A stretch of DNA of 56,810 nt from Sinorhizobium terangae (GCF_009601505.1 NZ_WITC01000042.1:1-56810); one strand, 5' to 3'; shown: positions 35,342-45,825, counted from the first letter of the stretch. Program-made: numbers and translations. Notes: generated by a model from the letters alone, not told the origin.

Positions 35342-37212
35342 AACGTTCCGCCGCGCCCGCGCCTCGGGACACTCCAGATACGCCCGACTGGCTCGCCGAG
35401 ATCCTGGTATGCCTCAAGGCCGGAAAGGCCGTGCGAAAGGACCTTCCTGACGGCGGACGGCTGCATATCGACCGCGCGCTTCCTTTTCTTTGCCTGCACA
35501 TCTTCGGCGACGAAGACGGTCCGGTCGCCCGCGAGATTGCCCAAGCGAATGCATCCTACCTCATTGCGCCCGATGCCAAGGTTGCCGCCTCGGTCGTCGA
35601 AGCCGTCGGCGCGCTGCTCAAGAGGCGTCTTGGTGCATTCATGGTTCTGGAAATGGGCGAACTTGCGCGCGACGAACTGTTGACCGACGACGCGCCATAC
35701 CTTCCGCCATTCAAGATCGAGGTCACGGCAAGCCCGGAAGGGCCCGCCCGGATTGCCGCCAAGGCATTCGCCAATGCCGCCGAGGCGACCGAAGCGAAGT
35801 TCCGCACGCCGCGTGTGGAACTTCGTGAAGCCGACGGGCTCGATCTACCGTTTCCCTGTCTTCGGGTGCGGTTTGCACCGATCTATCGGCAACGTGAGTC
35901 CGGCAACATCTATCCGCAGCTTCGTGAACGGTTGATCGCCAGTATCTTCGATGCGGGCCTGCAAGCCTTCGCGGCTTTCGTCAGGGCCACCAAAAGCATG
36001 AACATCTCGACGCATCGAGCGCTCGGCAGGAAGGCCTTCATCGACGCCGTGGTACGCGCCGATCGGCATATCGACGAGGTCGCCTCGACGTTCGATTTCC
36101 TGCTCGCGGTGACCCCGATCAATGCCGACGCGGCATGGAGCGACTTTGCCGCGAGCGAGTACCGGCGAGCCCCGCGCTTTCTCTACCGGCCGTTGACGCT
36201 GGAGGTCGAGAAGGCGAAGAAAAAGCTCTTCTCTATCGCCTTCGATCACCTCGAAGACCCGGTGCTGTACCAGCTCTATCGCGAAAAGCAGCAGGAGCTC
36301 GACCTTCAGCTTTCGTTGCTTTCGGCCCGGGAGAGCGCAAAATTCATCGAATTCGGCCGTGCCCTCTATGGCCCTGTCGAACGGGAACTCTTGCGGGCTG
36401 CGCGGGATATTCTGACCCGTACTGGTGATGGAGACGCTAATCGAGGCCAAGGGCGCGTCGCGGAGCGCCACGCCGATTGCTATTTCGTTGAGCAACAGGC
36501 GCGCGCGATGATCGCCGAGTATCGGCGGCGTTATGCCGGCTTTGACGCCACCGTTGAAGTGCGTGATGACCTTCCCTCGGGCCTCATGGTTTCCGGCCAC
36601 CGCCTGCTCATTGCACGCAGCACGGCGATGGAAGTCGAACGCGTCGAGCCGATCTTGAGTCACGAGATCGGCGTCCACCTGCTGACCTATTTCAACGGCT
36701 CGGCGCAGGGCTTGCGCCTTTTCCGCTCGGGCCTCGCCGGATACGAAGGCATGCAGGAGGGGCTGGCGGTCTTCGCGGAGTTTCTGACAGGCGGCTTGAG
36801 CAGCGAGCGGCTGCGCCTCATCGCCGCCCGTGTCATCGCCTGCGCCGCGATGCTTGATGGCGCATCGCTGCCGGAAGCTTATCGACTGCTTGTAGAGGAC
36901 CACGGGTTCTTGAAGGCCGATGCCTTCAACATCGTCCTGCGCGTCTATCGCAGCGGGGGTCTCGCCAAGGATGCGATCTATCTGCGCGGCCTTCTGCAAC
37001 TCCTCGCCCATCTGGCGGCCGACGGCGCCTTGGAGCCCTTCTGGATGGGAAAGATCGCCGCTTCGCATTTTGGCGTCATGCAGGAACTGAGTGCCCGTGG
37101 GCTGCTTGGTGTGCCGGCCGTGCACCCTATATTTCTTGATAATCCGGAAGCACCTTCGCGCCTGGCCAGAGCACGCGCGGGTATGTCGCCGCTCGACATG
37201 GTCGAACATTAG
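35338..37212 (+). CDS. DUF1704 / QEGLA-motif (MATCAP-like) putative metallopeptidase
   Basis: This 624-aa protein carries the two hallmarks of the QEGLA family (DUF1704): an HExxxH metal motif at residues 442-447 (ILSHEIGVHLLTYFNG) and GMQEGLAVFAEFLTGG around residue 473. The Glu in QEGLA is the likely third ligand. Some database entries call it a flavohemoglobin-expression modulator; the vertebrate MATCAP branch removes the C-terminal tyrosine of tubulin. Residues ~1-430 are helical and unassigned. No signal peptide is seen, so it is cytoplasmic. The ATG at 35338 overlaps the preceding stop; a longer form would start inside that gene. A bacterial substrate is not known to me. Confidence 0.88.
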   Translation: MKRSAAPAPRDTPDTPDWLAEILVCLKAGKAVRKDLPDGGRLHIDRALPFLCLHIFGDEDGPVAREIAQANASYLIAPDAKVAASVVEAVGALLKRRLGAFMVLEMGELARDELLTDDAPYLPPFKIEVTASPEGPARIAAKAFANAAEATEAKFRTPRVELREADGLDLPFPCLRVRFAPIYRQRESGNIYPQLRERLIASIFDAGLQAFAAFVRATKSMNISTHRALGRKAFIDAVVRADRHIDEVASTFDFLLAVTPINADAAWSDFAASEYRRAPRFLYRPLTLEVEKAKKKLFSIAFDHLEDPVLYQLYREKQQELDLQLSLLSARESAKFIEFGRALYGPVERELLRAARDILTRTGDGDANRGQGRVAERHADCYFVEQQARAMIAEYRRRYAGFDATVEVRDDLPSGLMVSGHRLLIARSTAMEVERVEPILSHEIGVHLLTYFNGSAQGLRLFRSGLAGYEGMQEGLAVFAEFLTGGLSSERLRLIAARVIACAAMLDGASLPEAYRLLVEDHGFLKADAFNIVLRVYRSGGLAKDAIYLRGLLQLLAHLAADGALEPFWMGKIAASHFGVMQELSARGLLGVPAVHPIFLDNPEAPSRLARARAGMSPLDMVEH

Positions 37213-37221
37213 GAGCCGGAC

Positions 37222-38268
37222 ATGCGCATCGCCTTTTTCGTCAATTCCATCGAAGGCGAGGCCACCTATTACGCCACGACCTGGCTTGCGCTCGCTGCGC
37301 TCGCCCGTGGCCACGATGTTTGCTACGTCATGCCGGGGGATTTCGTGCTGCGTTCCGACGACAGCCTGATAGTCCGCGCCACGACCCTGCATGGCCCGAA
37401 ACCGAAAAAGCCGGAGACGTTGCTCAATGCGCTCAAGGACGAGCGGGCAAAGATCAAGACAATCGACGCCAATGACATCGACGTGCTTTTTCTGCGCAAC
37501 GATCCTTCGGAAGATGCCGAAAAGCGTTCTTGGGCGGCCTATGCCGGCGTGAATTTCGGACATCTGGCAGCCGATCGCGGCGTGATCGTCGTCAACGATC
37601 CGGCTGGCTTGGCGAGTGCCCAGAACAAGCTCTATTTGCAAGGTTTTCCGGAAGTTGTTCGCCCCGTCTCAATGATCTCCCGGAGCATCGAGGAGATCCG
37701 GGACTTCATCGATGCGCATCCTGATGGCGTGATCCTGAAGCCACTGCAGGGATCAGGCGGCAAGAACGTTTTCAAGATCAGTTCCAGGGAAGAAGCCAAC
37801 CTCAATCAGATATTCGAGGTTGCCAGCGGCGAAGGGTACCTGATCGCCCAGACCTACCTGCCCGAAGCGACTGCCGGTGACGTCCGCCTTTTTCTCATGA
37901 ACGGACGGCCATTGGAGCGCGATGGCGTTCATGCCGCGCTCCGCCGGGTGCCGGCCAAGGGTGATGTGCGCTCGAATATGCACGCCAGCGGTACGCCCGA
38001 AGCGGCAACGGTCACGCCGGAAATCCTCGCCCTGGCGGAAAAGCTCCGACCAAAACTCGTGGAAGACGGAATGTTCCTGGTCGGCCTCGACATCGTCGGC
38101 GACAAGATACTGGAGATCAATGTCTACAGTCCCGGAGCCCTCCCGGAGATCGCCGCGCTTTACGGCGTGGACTTCAGCGAGGACATCATCATCGCGCTGG
38201 AAAACAAGCTGAGCATCCGACAACTCTATTCGGGGACATTATCGAACCGCACGCTGGCGACGCTTTGA
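37222..38268 (+). CDS. Glutathione-synthetase-like ATP-grasp ligase
   Basis: This 348-aa enzyme has the GshB/ATP-grasp layout. The N-terminal domain (MRIAFFVNSIEGEATYYATT, then VLFLRNDPSEDAEKRSW) is followed by NDPAGLASAQNKLYL, the ATP-binding strand VILKPLQGSGGKNVF (K173), AQTYLPEATAGDVRLFLMNG and GDVRSNMHASGTPEAA. Metal ligands sit near the C-terminus in GLDIVGDKILEINVYSP (E298, N300). It would join a carboxylate to an amine using ATP. It starts 9 bp after the DUF1704 gene with AGGAG in front. Glutathione synthesis is an alternative, but this location beside a putative carboxypeptidase suggests a different acceptor. A RIME-free 129-bp gap precedes the next operon. Confidence 0.87.
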   Translation: MRIAFFVNSIEGEATYYATTWLALAALARGHDVCYVMPGDFVLRSDDSLIVRATTLHGPKPKKPETLLNALKDERAKIKTIDANDIDVLFLRNDPSEDAEKRSWAAYAGVNFGHLAADRGVIVVNDPAGLASAQNKLYLQGFPEVVRPVSMISRSIEEIRDFIDAHPDGVILKPLQGSGGKNVFKISSREEANLNQIFEVASGEGYLIAQTYLPEATAGDVRLFLMNGRPLERDGVHAALRRVPAKGDVRSNMHASGTPEAATVTPEILALAEKLRPKLVEDGMFLVGLDIVGDKILEINVYSPGALPEIAALYGVDFSEDIIIALENKLSIRQLYSGTLSNRTLATL

Positions 38269-38397
38269 CTCGTCAAGTGGCCGCCCGATTTCTGGCGCGA
38301 ATATGCGGGATGATTTCAAACGTGAGTTTACAAAAGTAATATTATATGATTTTTTCTCTGCAGCTGCATGGAGAGCAGCTTTCATTGGGAGGAAATC

Positions 38398-39360
38398 ATG
38401 AAATTTGCGAAGGCACTCGCGAGTGCAACGATTCTTGCTGCCTGCACTTTTGGCAGCGCATCGGCCGCGGAACTCGTCGTCGGCTTTTCCCAGATCGGAT
38501 CGGAGTCCGGCTGGCGCGCCGCTGAAACGACGCTGACGAAGCAGCAGGCCGAGCAGCGCGGAATCGATCTCAAATTCGCCGATGCGCAGCAGAAGCAGGA
38601 AAACCAGATCAAGGCCATTCGTTCCTTCATCGCGCAAGGCGTGAACGCTATCCTTGTCGCTCCCGTGGTCGCGACCGGCTGGGACGAAGTCCTGCAAGAG
38701 GCGAAGGATGCGGAAATTCCTGTCATCCTGCTCGACCGCACGGTTGACGCATCCGACGATCTTTATTTGACCGCTGTGACCTCCGATCTCGTCCACGAAG
38801 GCAACGTCGCCGGCAAGTGGCTTGCCGATACCGTTGCCGGCAAGCCCTGCAACGTCGTCGAGCTTCAGGGCACGACTGGTTCGTCGCCGGCGATCGACCG
38901 CAAGAAGGGCTTCGAACAGGCCCTCTCTGGCCACGACAACCTGAAGATCATCCGCAGCCAGACCGGCGACTTCACCCGCACCAAGGGTAAGGAAGTCATG
39001 GAAAGCTTCCTGAAGGCGGAAGGCGGCGGCAAGAACATCTGCGCGCTCTACGCCCATAACGACGACATGGCCGTCGGCGCGATCCAGGCCATCAAGGAAG
39101 CCGGCCTGAAGCCGGGCAAGGACATTCTCGTCGTCTCAATCGATGCCGTTCCGGATATCTTCCAGGCCATGGCCGCGGGCGAAGCCAACGCGACGGTCGA
39201 ACTGACCCCGAACATGGCCGGTCCCGCCTTCGACGCCCTTGCCGCCTACCTCAAGGATGGCAAGGCGCCGGCAAAATGGATCCAGACGGAATCGAAGCTT
39301 TATACACAAGCCGATGATCCGATGAAGGTCTACGAGGAGAAGAAGGGCCTCGGCTACTGA
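38398..39360 (+). CDS. ytfQ: Sugar ABC transporter substrate-binding protein (YtfQ type)
   Basis: This 320-aa periplasmic protein starts with a signal peptide (MKFAKALASATILAACTFGS, cleavage near ASA|AE). It has the type I periplasmic binding fold of the ribose/galactofuranose group: VGFSQIGSESGWRAAETTLT, IRSFIAQGVNAILVAPVVAT, VILLDRTVDASDDLYLTAVT and HNDDMAVGAIQAIKEAGLKP. The first block is characteristic of YtfQ, which binds galactofuranose in E. coli. GGGAGG lies 5 bases before the ATG. It leads the operon ytfQ-ytfR-ytfT-yjfF-gntR. A sugar related to galactose would fit the nearby galactoglucan genes, though no link is proven. Confidence 0.9.
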   Translation: MKFAKALASATILAACTFGSASAAELVVGFSQIGSESGWRAAETTLTKQQAEQRGIDLKFADAQQKQENQIKAIRSFIAQGVNAILVAPVVATGWDEVLQEAKDAEIPVILLDRTVDASDDLYLTAVTSDLVHEGNVAGKWLADTVAGKPCNVVELQGTTGSSPAIDRKKGFEQALSGHDNLKIIRSQTGDFTRTKGKEVMESFLKAEGGGKNICALYAHNDDMAVGAIQAIKEAGLKPGKDILVVSIDAVPDIFQAMAAGEANATVELTPNMAGPAFDALAAYLKDGKAPAKWIQTESKLYTQADDPMKVYEEKKGLGY

Positions 39361-39368
39361 TCTCGTTT

Positions 39369-39400
39369 GCGACCCGCCCGGCAGATCCGGTGCGGGTCGC
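39369..39400 (+). terminator. Hairpin after ytfQ (attenuator or mRNA stabiliser)
   Basis: GCGACCCGC and GCGGGTCGC form a perfect 9-bp stem around a 14-base loop, starting 8 bp after the ytfQ stop. Only a weak T-rich run follows (TTCTGCCCTTCTG). Such stem-loops after binding-protein genes often keep that gene more highly expressed than the rest of its operon. Confidence 0.65.
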
Positions 39401-39502
39401 TTCTGCCCTTCTGCAAAGAGAGTCCTACCGGAAACGAGCAGGCGTCGCCGCGATGCGGCACTGTTGTCTCCATCCGGTCTCGACTTTCCTGAGACGGTAT
39501 CC

Positions 39503-41020
39503 ATGCAAGCCAGCAGCGACAACATTCTTACGGCGGTCCGGATCGACAAGGGCTTTCCCGGAACCAAGGCCTTGGACAAGGTCGACTTCCATCTCCAGCG
39601 AGGCGAAGTTCACGCGCTTCTCGGCGAAAACGGCGCCGGCAAATCGACGCTCATCAAATGCCTGACCGGCGCCTACCGCCGGGATGGCGGCAGCATCCTG
39701 CTCGACGGGGTCGAAGTCGACCCGCGCGACACCTTCGATGCCCAGCGGCTGGGGATAGGAACAGTCTATCAGGAGGTGAACCTGTTGCCGAACCTCAGCG
39801 TCGCCGAGAACCTGTTTCTTGGACGGCAGCCGCGCCGCTTCGGCATGGTCGACATCCGGGCGATGAACCGCATGGCACGCGAGCTTCTGTCCGAATACGA
39901 GCTCGAGCTCGACGTCACCCGCGCGCTCGCGAGCTATTCGGTCGCCATCCAGCAGGTCGTCGCCATCGCCCGCGCCGTCGACCTTTCGGGCAAGGTGCTG
40001 ATCCTCGACGAGCCGACGGCGAGTCTCGATGCGCATGAGGTCGCGATGCTCTTTCGCATCGTCCGGCGCCTCAAGGCACGCGGCCTCGGCATCATATTCA
40101 TCACCCACTTCCTCGAGCAGGTCTACGAAATTTCGGACCGCATCACGGTGCTCAGGAATGGGCGGCTTGTCGGAACGCGCAACACCGCCGACCTCGACCG
40201 CCGCGATCTGATCGCAATGATGATCGGCCGCGAACTCGCGGCGGAGATTCACGCAGCCGAGGCTCACGCAGCGGAAGGCGAGCCGCGCTACCGGTTCAGG
40301 AACTACGGCCGGCGAGGACGCATCGATCCTTTCGATCTCGACGTCAGGGCGGGTGAGGTCGTCGGCATAGCCGGTCTGCTCGGTTCGGGCCGTACCGAAA
40401 CGGCAGAGGTACTTTTCGGTGCCCATCGAGCCGACAGCGGCACAGCGGAAATCGACGGCCGCCGCGTCGAGTTGTCGTCGCCTCGTGCCGCCATTCGCCG
40501 AAAATTCGGCTTTTGCCCGGAGGACCGCAAGACCGACGGCATCGTCGGCGATCTCTCGGTGCGCGAAAACATCGTTCTTGCTCTGCAGGCGAGACGGGGC
40601 TGGACGCGGCCGATCTCGCGCGCGGAGCAGAACCGGCTGGCCGACCTCTATATCCGGGCACTGGATATCCGAACGGCCGACAGGGAAAAGCCGATCAAGC
40701 TGCTTTCCGGCGGCAACCAGCAGAAAGCCATCCTCGCCCGCTGGCTGGCCACCGAACCCGAATTCCTGATCCTCGACGAACCGACGCGCGGCATCGATGT
40801 TGGCGCACATGCCGAGATCGTCAGGCTGATCGAATCGCTGCGTGAGAAGGGCATGTCACTGATCGTCATTTCATCGGAACTCGAAGAGCTGGTCGCCTAC
40901 AGCACTCGGATCATTGTTCTTCGCGACCGCGCCCACGTCGCCGAACTCGACGGAGAGCGCATTACCGCGCATCAGATCGTCGAGGCGATTGCCGCGGCCA
41001 ACGAGCGGAGGGCATCGTGA
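39503..41020 (+). CDS. ytfR: Sugar ABC transporter ATPase, two-domain (YtfR type)
   Basis: This 505-aa cytoplasmic protein has two fused ATPase domains, as in all ribose-class importers. The first has Walker A GENGAGKSTLIKCLTGAYR, SYSVAIQQVVAIARAVDLSG and Walker B VLILDEPTASLD. The second has the usual degenerate Walker A (GLLGSGRTETAEVLFG), CPEDRKTDGIVGDLSVRENI, LSGGNQQKAILARWLATEPE and FLILDEPTRGIDVGAHAEI. The ATG at 39503 gives the normal N-terminus (ILTAVRIDKGFPGTKALDKV). It overlaps the next gene by 4 bp. Confidence 0.93.
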   Translation: MQASSDNILTAVRIDKGFPGTKALDKVDFHLQRGEVHALLGENGAGKSTLIKCLTGAYRRDGGSILLDGVEVDPRDTFDAQRLGIGTVYQEVNLLPNLSVAENLFLGRQPRRFGMVDIRAMNRMARELLSEYELELDVTRALASYSVAIQQVVAIARAVDLSGKVLILDEPTASLDAHEVAMLFRIVRRLKARGLGIIFITHFLEQVYEISDRITVLRNGRLVGTRNTADLDRRDLIAMMIGRELAAEIHAAEAHAAEGEPRYRFRNYGRRGRIDPFDLDVRAGEVVGIAGLLGSGRTETAEVLFGAHRADSGTAEIDGRRVELSSPRAAIRRKFGFCPEDRKTDGIVGDLSVRENIVLALQARRGWTRPISRAEQNRLADLYIRALDIRTADREKPIKLLSGGNQQKAILARWLATEPEFLILDEPTRGIDVGAHAEIVRLIESLREKGMSLIVISSELEELVAYSTRIIVLRDRAHVAELDGERITAHQIVEAIAAANERRAS

Positions 41021-42042
41021 TACCGATCCTCCGGACCTATCTCGCCCGATTGCTGCCGCAACTGATTGCGCTTTCGGCTATTCTCATCGCGATTTCAATG
41101 ACATTTCCCGGTTTTCTCAACCTGGAAATTCAAAACGACCGCCTCTACGGCAGTCTGATCGACATCCTCAACCGTGGCGCTCCTGTCGTGCTGCTGGCGA
41201 TCGGCATGACCGTCGTCATTGCAACCAAGGGCATCGACCTTTCCGTCGGCGCGGTCATGGCGATTTGCGGTGCCGTAGCCGCGTCCTTTATCACGGCCGG
41301 CCATTCGCTCTTCGAGACCCTCCTCATAACGATTGCGGTCGGCGTCCTCTGCGGCATGTGGAATGGCATTCTCGTCGCCGTGCTCGACATTCAGCCGATC
41401 ATTGCGACGCTTGTGCTGATGGTCGCCGGGCGAGGCATCGCCCAGTTGGTGACCGAAGGCGCGATTCTCACCTTCAATGATCCCGGCCTCATCTTCATCG
41501 GCAGCGGTTCCTTTGCCGGCCTACCGATGCCGGTCGTGGTCTGGCTGGTCTTCGGAGTCCTCGTCGCACTGCTCGTCAGGCAAAGCGCGCTCGGCATGCT
41601 GATCGAGGCGATCGGCGTCAATCGCCAGGCGAGCACGCTGTCGGGGGTTCTCACGCCGGTGCTTCTGATTGCCGCCTATATGCTTTCCGGCCTCAGCGCC
41701 GCGATCGCCGGGATCATCGCCGCTGCCGATATCAGGGGGGCCGACGCCAACAATGCAGGCCTCTGGCTGGAGCTCGACGCCATTCTGGCCGTCGTCGTCG
41801 GCGGCACGTCCCTTCTCGGCGGCCGCTTCAGCATCGCCGCGTCAGTGCTCGGGGCGATTATCATCCAGGCGATCAATACCGGCATCCTGCTTTCCGGTTT
41901 CCCGCCAGAGTTCAACCTCATCATCAAGGCGGCAATCATCGTCTTCATCCTGGTGCTTCAGTCGCCGCGCTTCCGCACCGCCTTTGCCTTCCTCGCTGTC
42001 CCACGGCGAGCGGCCAAAACGACCGAGCAGGAGGCGAAATGA
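41017..42042 (+). CDS. ytfT: Sugar ABC transporter permease (YtfT type)
   Basis: This 341-aa inner-membrane protein has about eight to ten hydrophobic segments. It carries the ribose-class permease signature VVLLAIGMTVVIATKGIDLS followed by VGAVMAICGAVAASF, and later DAILAVVVGGTSLLGGRFSI with GAIIIQAINTGILLSGFPPE. The GTG start overlaps the ATPase stop. It pairs with yjfF to form the membrane pore. Confidence 0.92.
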   Translation: MIPILRTYLARLLPQLIALSAILIAISMTFPGFLNLEIQNDRLYGSLIDILNRGAPVVLLAIGMTVVIATKGIDLSVGAVMAICGAVAASFITAGHSLFETLLITIAVGVLCGMWNGILVAVLDIQPIIATLVLMVAGRGIAQLVTEGAILTFNDPGLIFIGSGSFAGLPMPVVVWLVFGVLVALLVRQSALGMLIEAIGVNRQASTLSGVLTPVLLIAAYMLSGLSAAIAGIIAAADIRGADANNAGLWLELDAILAVVVGGTSLLGGRFSIAASVLGAIIIQAINTGILLSGFPPEFNLIIKAAIIVFILVLQSPRFRTAFAFLAVPRRAAKTTEQEAK

Positions 42043-43007
42043 AGCAGAAATATCTGCCGCTTACGGCAACGATCTTAATCTTCGTCTTAAGCTACGCGCT
42101 TTGCGCCGCCCAGTATCCGAACATTCTCTCCACCCGCGTCATCGGCAATCTGTTAACCGACAATGCCTTCCTCGGCATCGCGGCCGTCGGCATGACATTC
42201 GTCATTCTTTCGGGAGGCATCGACCTCTCGGTCGGATCGGTCATCGCCTTCACCGGGGTCTTTCTGGCGGTCGTGCTGGAACATACGAGCATGCACCCGC
42301 TCATGGCCTTCGCGCTGGTCCTCGCGATAACCACGCTTTTCGGCGCGCTGATGGGAATGATCATCCATTATCTCGAAATGCCGGCCTTCATCGTGACGCT
42401 GGCCGGAATGTTCCTCGCTCGCGGCATGGCCTTCGTGCTGTCGATCGATTCTATTCCGATCAAGCATCCGTTCTACGCAATATTGAAAGGGCTCTATTAC
42501 AAACTGCCAGGCGGCGGGCGCATCACCCTCATCGGCGGGCTGATGCTGCTCGTCTTCGCCGTCGGCATCCTCATCGCTCACAGGACCCGGTTCGGCACGA
42601 ACGTCTATGCGCTCGGCGGCGGCACGGCGACGGCGAAGCTCATGGGCGTCCCGGTCGCAAGCACAACGGTCAAGATCTATGCCCTCTCGGGGCTGCTCGC
42701 GGGCCTCTCCGGCATCGTTTTCTCGCTTTACACGTCGGCTGGCTATTCGCTTGCCGCGGTCGGCGTCGAGCTTGATGCGATCACCGCCGTCGTCATCGGA
42801 GGCACGCTCTTGACCGGTGGATCGGGCTTTGTTGCCGGAACGCTTGTCGGCATCTTCATCCAGGGCCTCATCCAGACCTACATAACCTTCGACGGATCGC
42901 TCTCCAGCTGGTGGACAAAGATCCTGATCGGCGCGCTTCTCTTTGCCTTTATCCTTCTGCAGAAGGGGATCATCCACCTGTCGCGCGATGCCCGACAACG
43001 CGCCTGA
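42039..43007 (+). CDS. yjfF: Sugar ABC transporter permease (YjfF type)
   Basis: This 322-aa inner-membrane permease shows GIAAVGMTFVILSGGIDLSV, GSVIAFTGVFLAVVLEH, GTNVYALGGGTATAKLMGVP and DAITAVVIGGTLLTGGSGFV, all diagnostic of the YjfF subgroup. It begins with the ATGA overlap to ytfT. With YtfQ, YtfR and YtfT it completes a four-part importer in the E. coli order. Confidence 0.92.
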   Translation: MKQKYLPLTATILIFVLSYALCAAQYPNILSTRVIGNLLTDNAFLGIAAVGMTFVILSGGIDLSVGSVIAFTGVFLAVVLEHTSMHPLMAFALVLAITTLFGALMGMIIHYLEMPAFIVTLAGMFLARGMAFVLSIDSIPIKHPFYAILKGLYYKLPGGGRITLIGGLMLLVFAVGILIAHRTRFGTNVYALGGGTATAKLMGVPVASTTVKIYALSGLLAGLSGIVFSLYTSAGYSLAAVGVELDAITAVVIGGTLLTGGSGFVAGTLVGIFIQGLIQTYITFDGSLSSWWTKILIGALLFAFILLQKGIIHLSRDARQRA

Positions 43008-43027
43008 GCGAGCGGAGGACCGTGTGA

Positions 43028-43783
43028 ATGCCGCCGGAAACCTTCGCCAAACGACCGGGGAAGCGCACAAGTCACCAGCTCGTCGTCGATGAGTTGGGCC
43101 AGGCAGTGGTCGGCGGCGAATTTGCCGTTGGCGACATACTGCCTGGCGACGCGGAGCTTGCGGCGCGCTTCAGAGTCTCGCGCACGGTCCTGCGCGAAGC
43201 GATGAAGACGCTGGCTGCCAAGGGGCTCGTTTTTCCGCGTGCGCGCATCGGGACGCGCGTCATGCCGCGGACGAATTGGAACCTGTTCGACGGCGATGTC
43301 CTCTCCTGGCATTTCAATGCAGGCGTCGACCGGGATTTCCTGCATCACCTGAGCGAGGTGAGACTGGCCCTCGAACCCTATGCCGCGGGGCTGGCGGCAC
43401 GGCGGGCGTCCGAAGCGGACATCAGCCAGATGATGCGGCTTGCCGTTGCCATGGGCGACGCCGGGCACAGCGCCCAGACGCTGGCGCACGCCGACCTCGA
43501 ATTCCATCTCCATTTGCTCGAAGCCTCCCTCAATCCCTTCATGCGGACGGTGGGGAGCCTTATCGAAGCAGCGTTGATCGGCGTTTTCAAACTTACGAGT
43601 CCAAGCCCCGAGGAGGCGGACATCGACCGTGTCGCGATGGCGCACATCCGCATCGTCGAGGAGATCCAACGCCGCGATGAGGACGGTGCCCGAAGTGCTA
43701 TGGAGAACGTGATCCGGGTGGGCCAGGAACGACTTATGCTTGACCTAAGGGTAGGCACGATCCCTCTTCAGAGTGGATCGTGA
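43028..43783 (+). CDS. GntR-family regulator, FadR subfamily
   Basis: This 251-aa regulator has an N-terminal winged helix (residues ~18-80): QLVVDELGQAVVGGEFAVGD, PGDAELAARFRVSRTVLREA and MKTLAAKGLVFPRARIGTRV. The C-terminal helical FCD ligand domain shows EVRLALEPYAAGLAARRASE, ADLEFHLHLLEASLNPFMRT and AMENVIRVGQERL; its His and Asp pattern suggests a metal and carboxylate or sugar-acid ligand. It is the last gene of the importer operon, 20 bp after yjfF, and probably controls it. An in-frame GTG two codons upstream is closed by TGA, so the ATG at 43028 is the start. Confidence 0.88.
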   Translation: MPPETFAKRPGKRTSHQLVVDELGQAVVGGEFAVGDILPGDAELAARFRVSRTVLREAMKTLAAKGLVFPRARIGTRVMPRTNWNLFDGDVLSWHFNAGVDRDFLHHLSEVRLALEPYAAGLAARRASEADISQMMRLAVAMGDAGHSAQTLAHADLEFHLHLLEASLNPFMRTVGSLIEAALIGVFKLTSPSPEEADIDRVAMAHIRIVEEIQRRDEDGARSAMENVIRVGQERLMLDLRVGTIPLQSGS

Positions 43784-43838
43784 AACGCCGGACGCCTGGA
43801 TGCACAAAAACAAAGCGTTATGGCGATTTTCTCAGATG

Positions 43839-43864
43839 AGGCAACCGCCTGAATTGGCGATTGC

Positions 43865-43866
<2 letters not shown>
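43839..43866. terminator. Bidirectional terminator hairpin
   Basis: AGGCAACCGCC and GGCGATTGCCT form an 11-bp stem with one mismatch around TGAATT, between the convergent gntR and ugpC-like genes. The stem overlaps the last codon of the minus-strand gene. On the plus strand no T run follows; on the minus strand GAAAATCGCC and a later TTTGTTTTTG follow. Confidence 0.6.
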
Positions 43867-44997
<1,131 letters not shown>

Positions 44998-45001
<4 letters not shown>

Positions 45002-45825
45002 TTGAGGGCTCCCGAGGTGAGGCCGGAAACGATGCGGCGCTGCAAGAGGATGAAGGCGGCAAGGATGGGGGTCACATAGATCGTGGCATAAGCCATGATG
45101 TTGTTCCATTCATTGGTGTTCGGTCCCATGAAGGAATTGAGCCCGACGCTCGCAGGCTGCAGTTCGACGGCCTGGATCATCGACTTCGAATAGACGAACT
45201 CACCGAAGGCCTGCATGAAGATCAGGACGGCGCTGACGAGGATGCCGTTCCTGGCAAGCGGCAACACGATGTTGAAGAAGGCGCCGAAACGCGAATTGCC
45301 ATCGACGAGAGCCGCCTCCTCAAGCTCCATCGGCACGCTCATGAAGGTCGCCCGGACGAGGACTACGAAGAACGGCATGCTCTTGGCCGCTATCGCCAGG
45401 ATGACGGCAAGCCGCGGCGTTTCGAGCAGGCCGATCTGCGAGAAACCGACGAAGATCGGCGTCACCATCAGCGAGGCCGGCAACACTTGCAGCATCAGGA
45501 TGAGGAACAGCCCGATATCCACCCAGACATTGCGGTAGCGCGCCAGCACATAGGCGCAACCGACGCCGAGCACCGAGATGATCGACACGGCCCCTACTGC
45601 GATGACCAGCGAGTTCCAGAGGTAGCGGCCCATGTTGCGGCTTTCCCAGACATAGGAGTAGATGCTCCATTGCGGCTCGCTGGGCAGAAATTTGGGTGGG
45701 GTCGCGAACATCGCCGAGCCGGTCTTCAGCGCCGTGATATACATCCAGTAAAGCGGGAAGAGGTAGATGGCCGCGAGCAACAATGCGACGGCGAGCATTA
45801 CCCGATTGCGCAATTGATCACTCAT
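44998..45825 (-). CDS. Carbohydrate ABC transporter permease (MalG type)
   Basis: This 275-aa inner-membrane protein has six predicted membrane segments, beginning VMLAVALLLAAIYLFPLYWM. It has the EAA loop ELEEAALVDGNSRFGAFFNI followed by VLPLARNGI, which contacts the ATPase. It ends with IAAFILLQRRIVSGLTSGALK-like features (FILLQRRIVSGLTSGALK), as MalG relatives do. It overlaps both neighbours by 4 bp. Confidence 0.92.

Noticed and set aside
35845..37641. 598-codon minus-strand frame opposite the DUF1704 gene
   Set aside because: Long antisense frames are common in GC-rich coding DNA. The plus strand carries conserved HExxxH and QEGLA motifs and tight operon joins.
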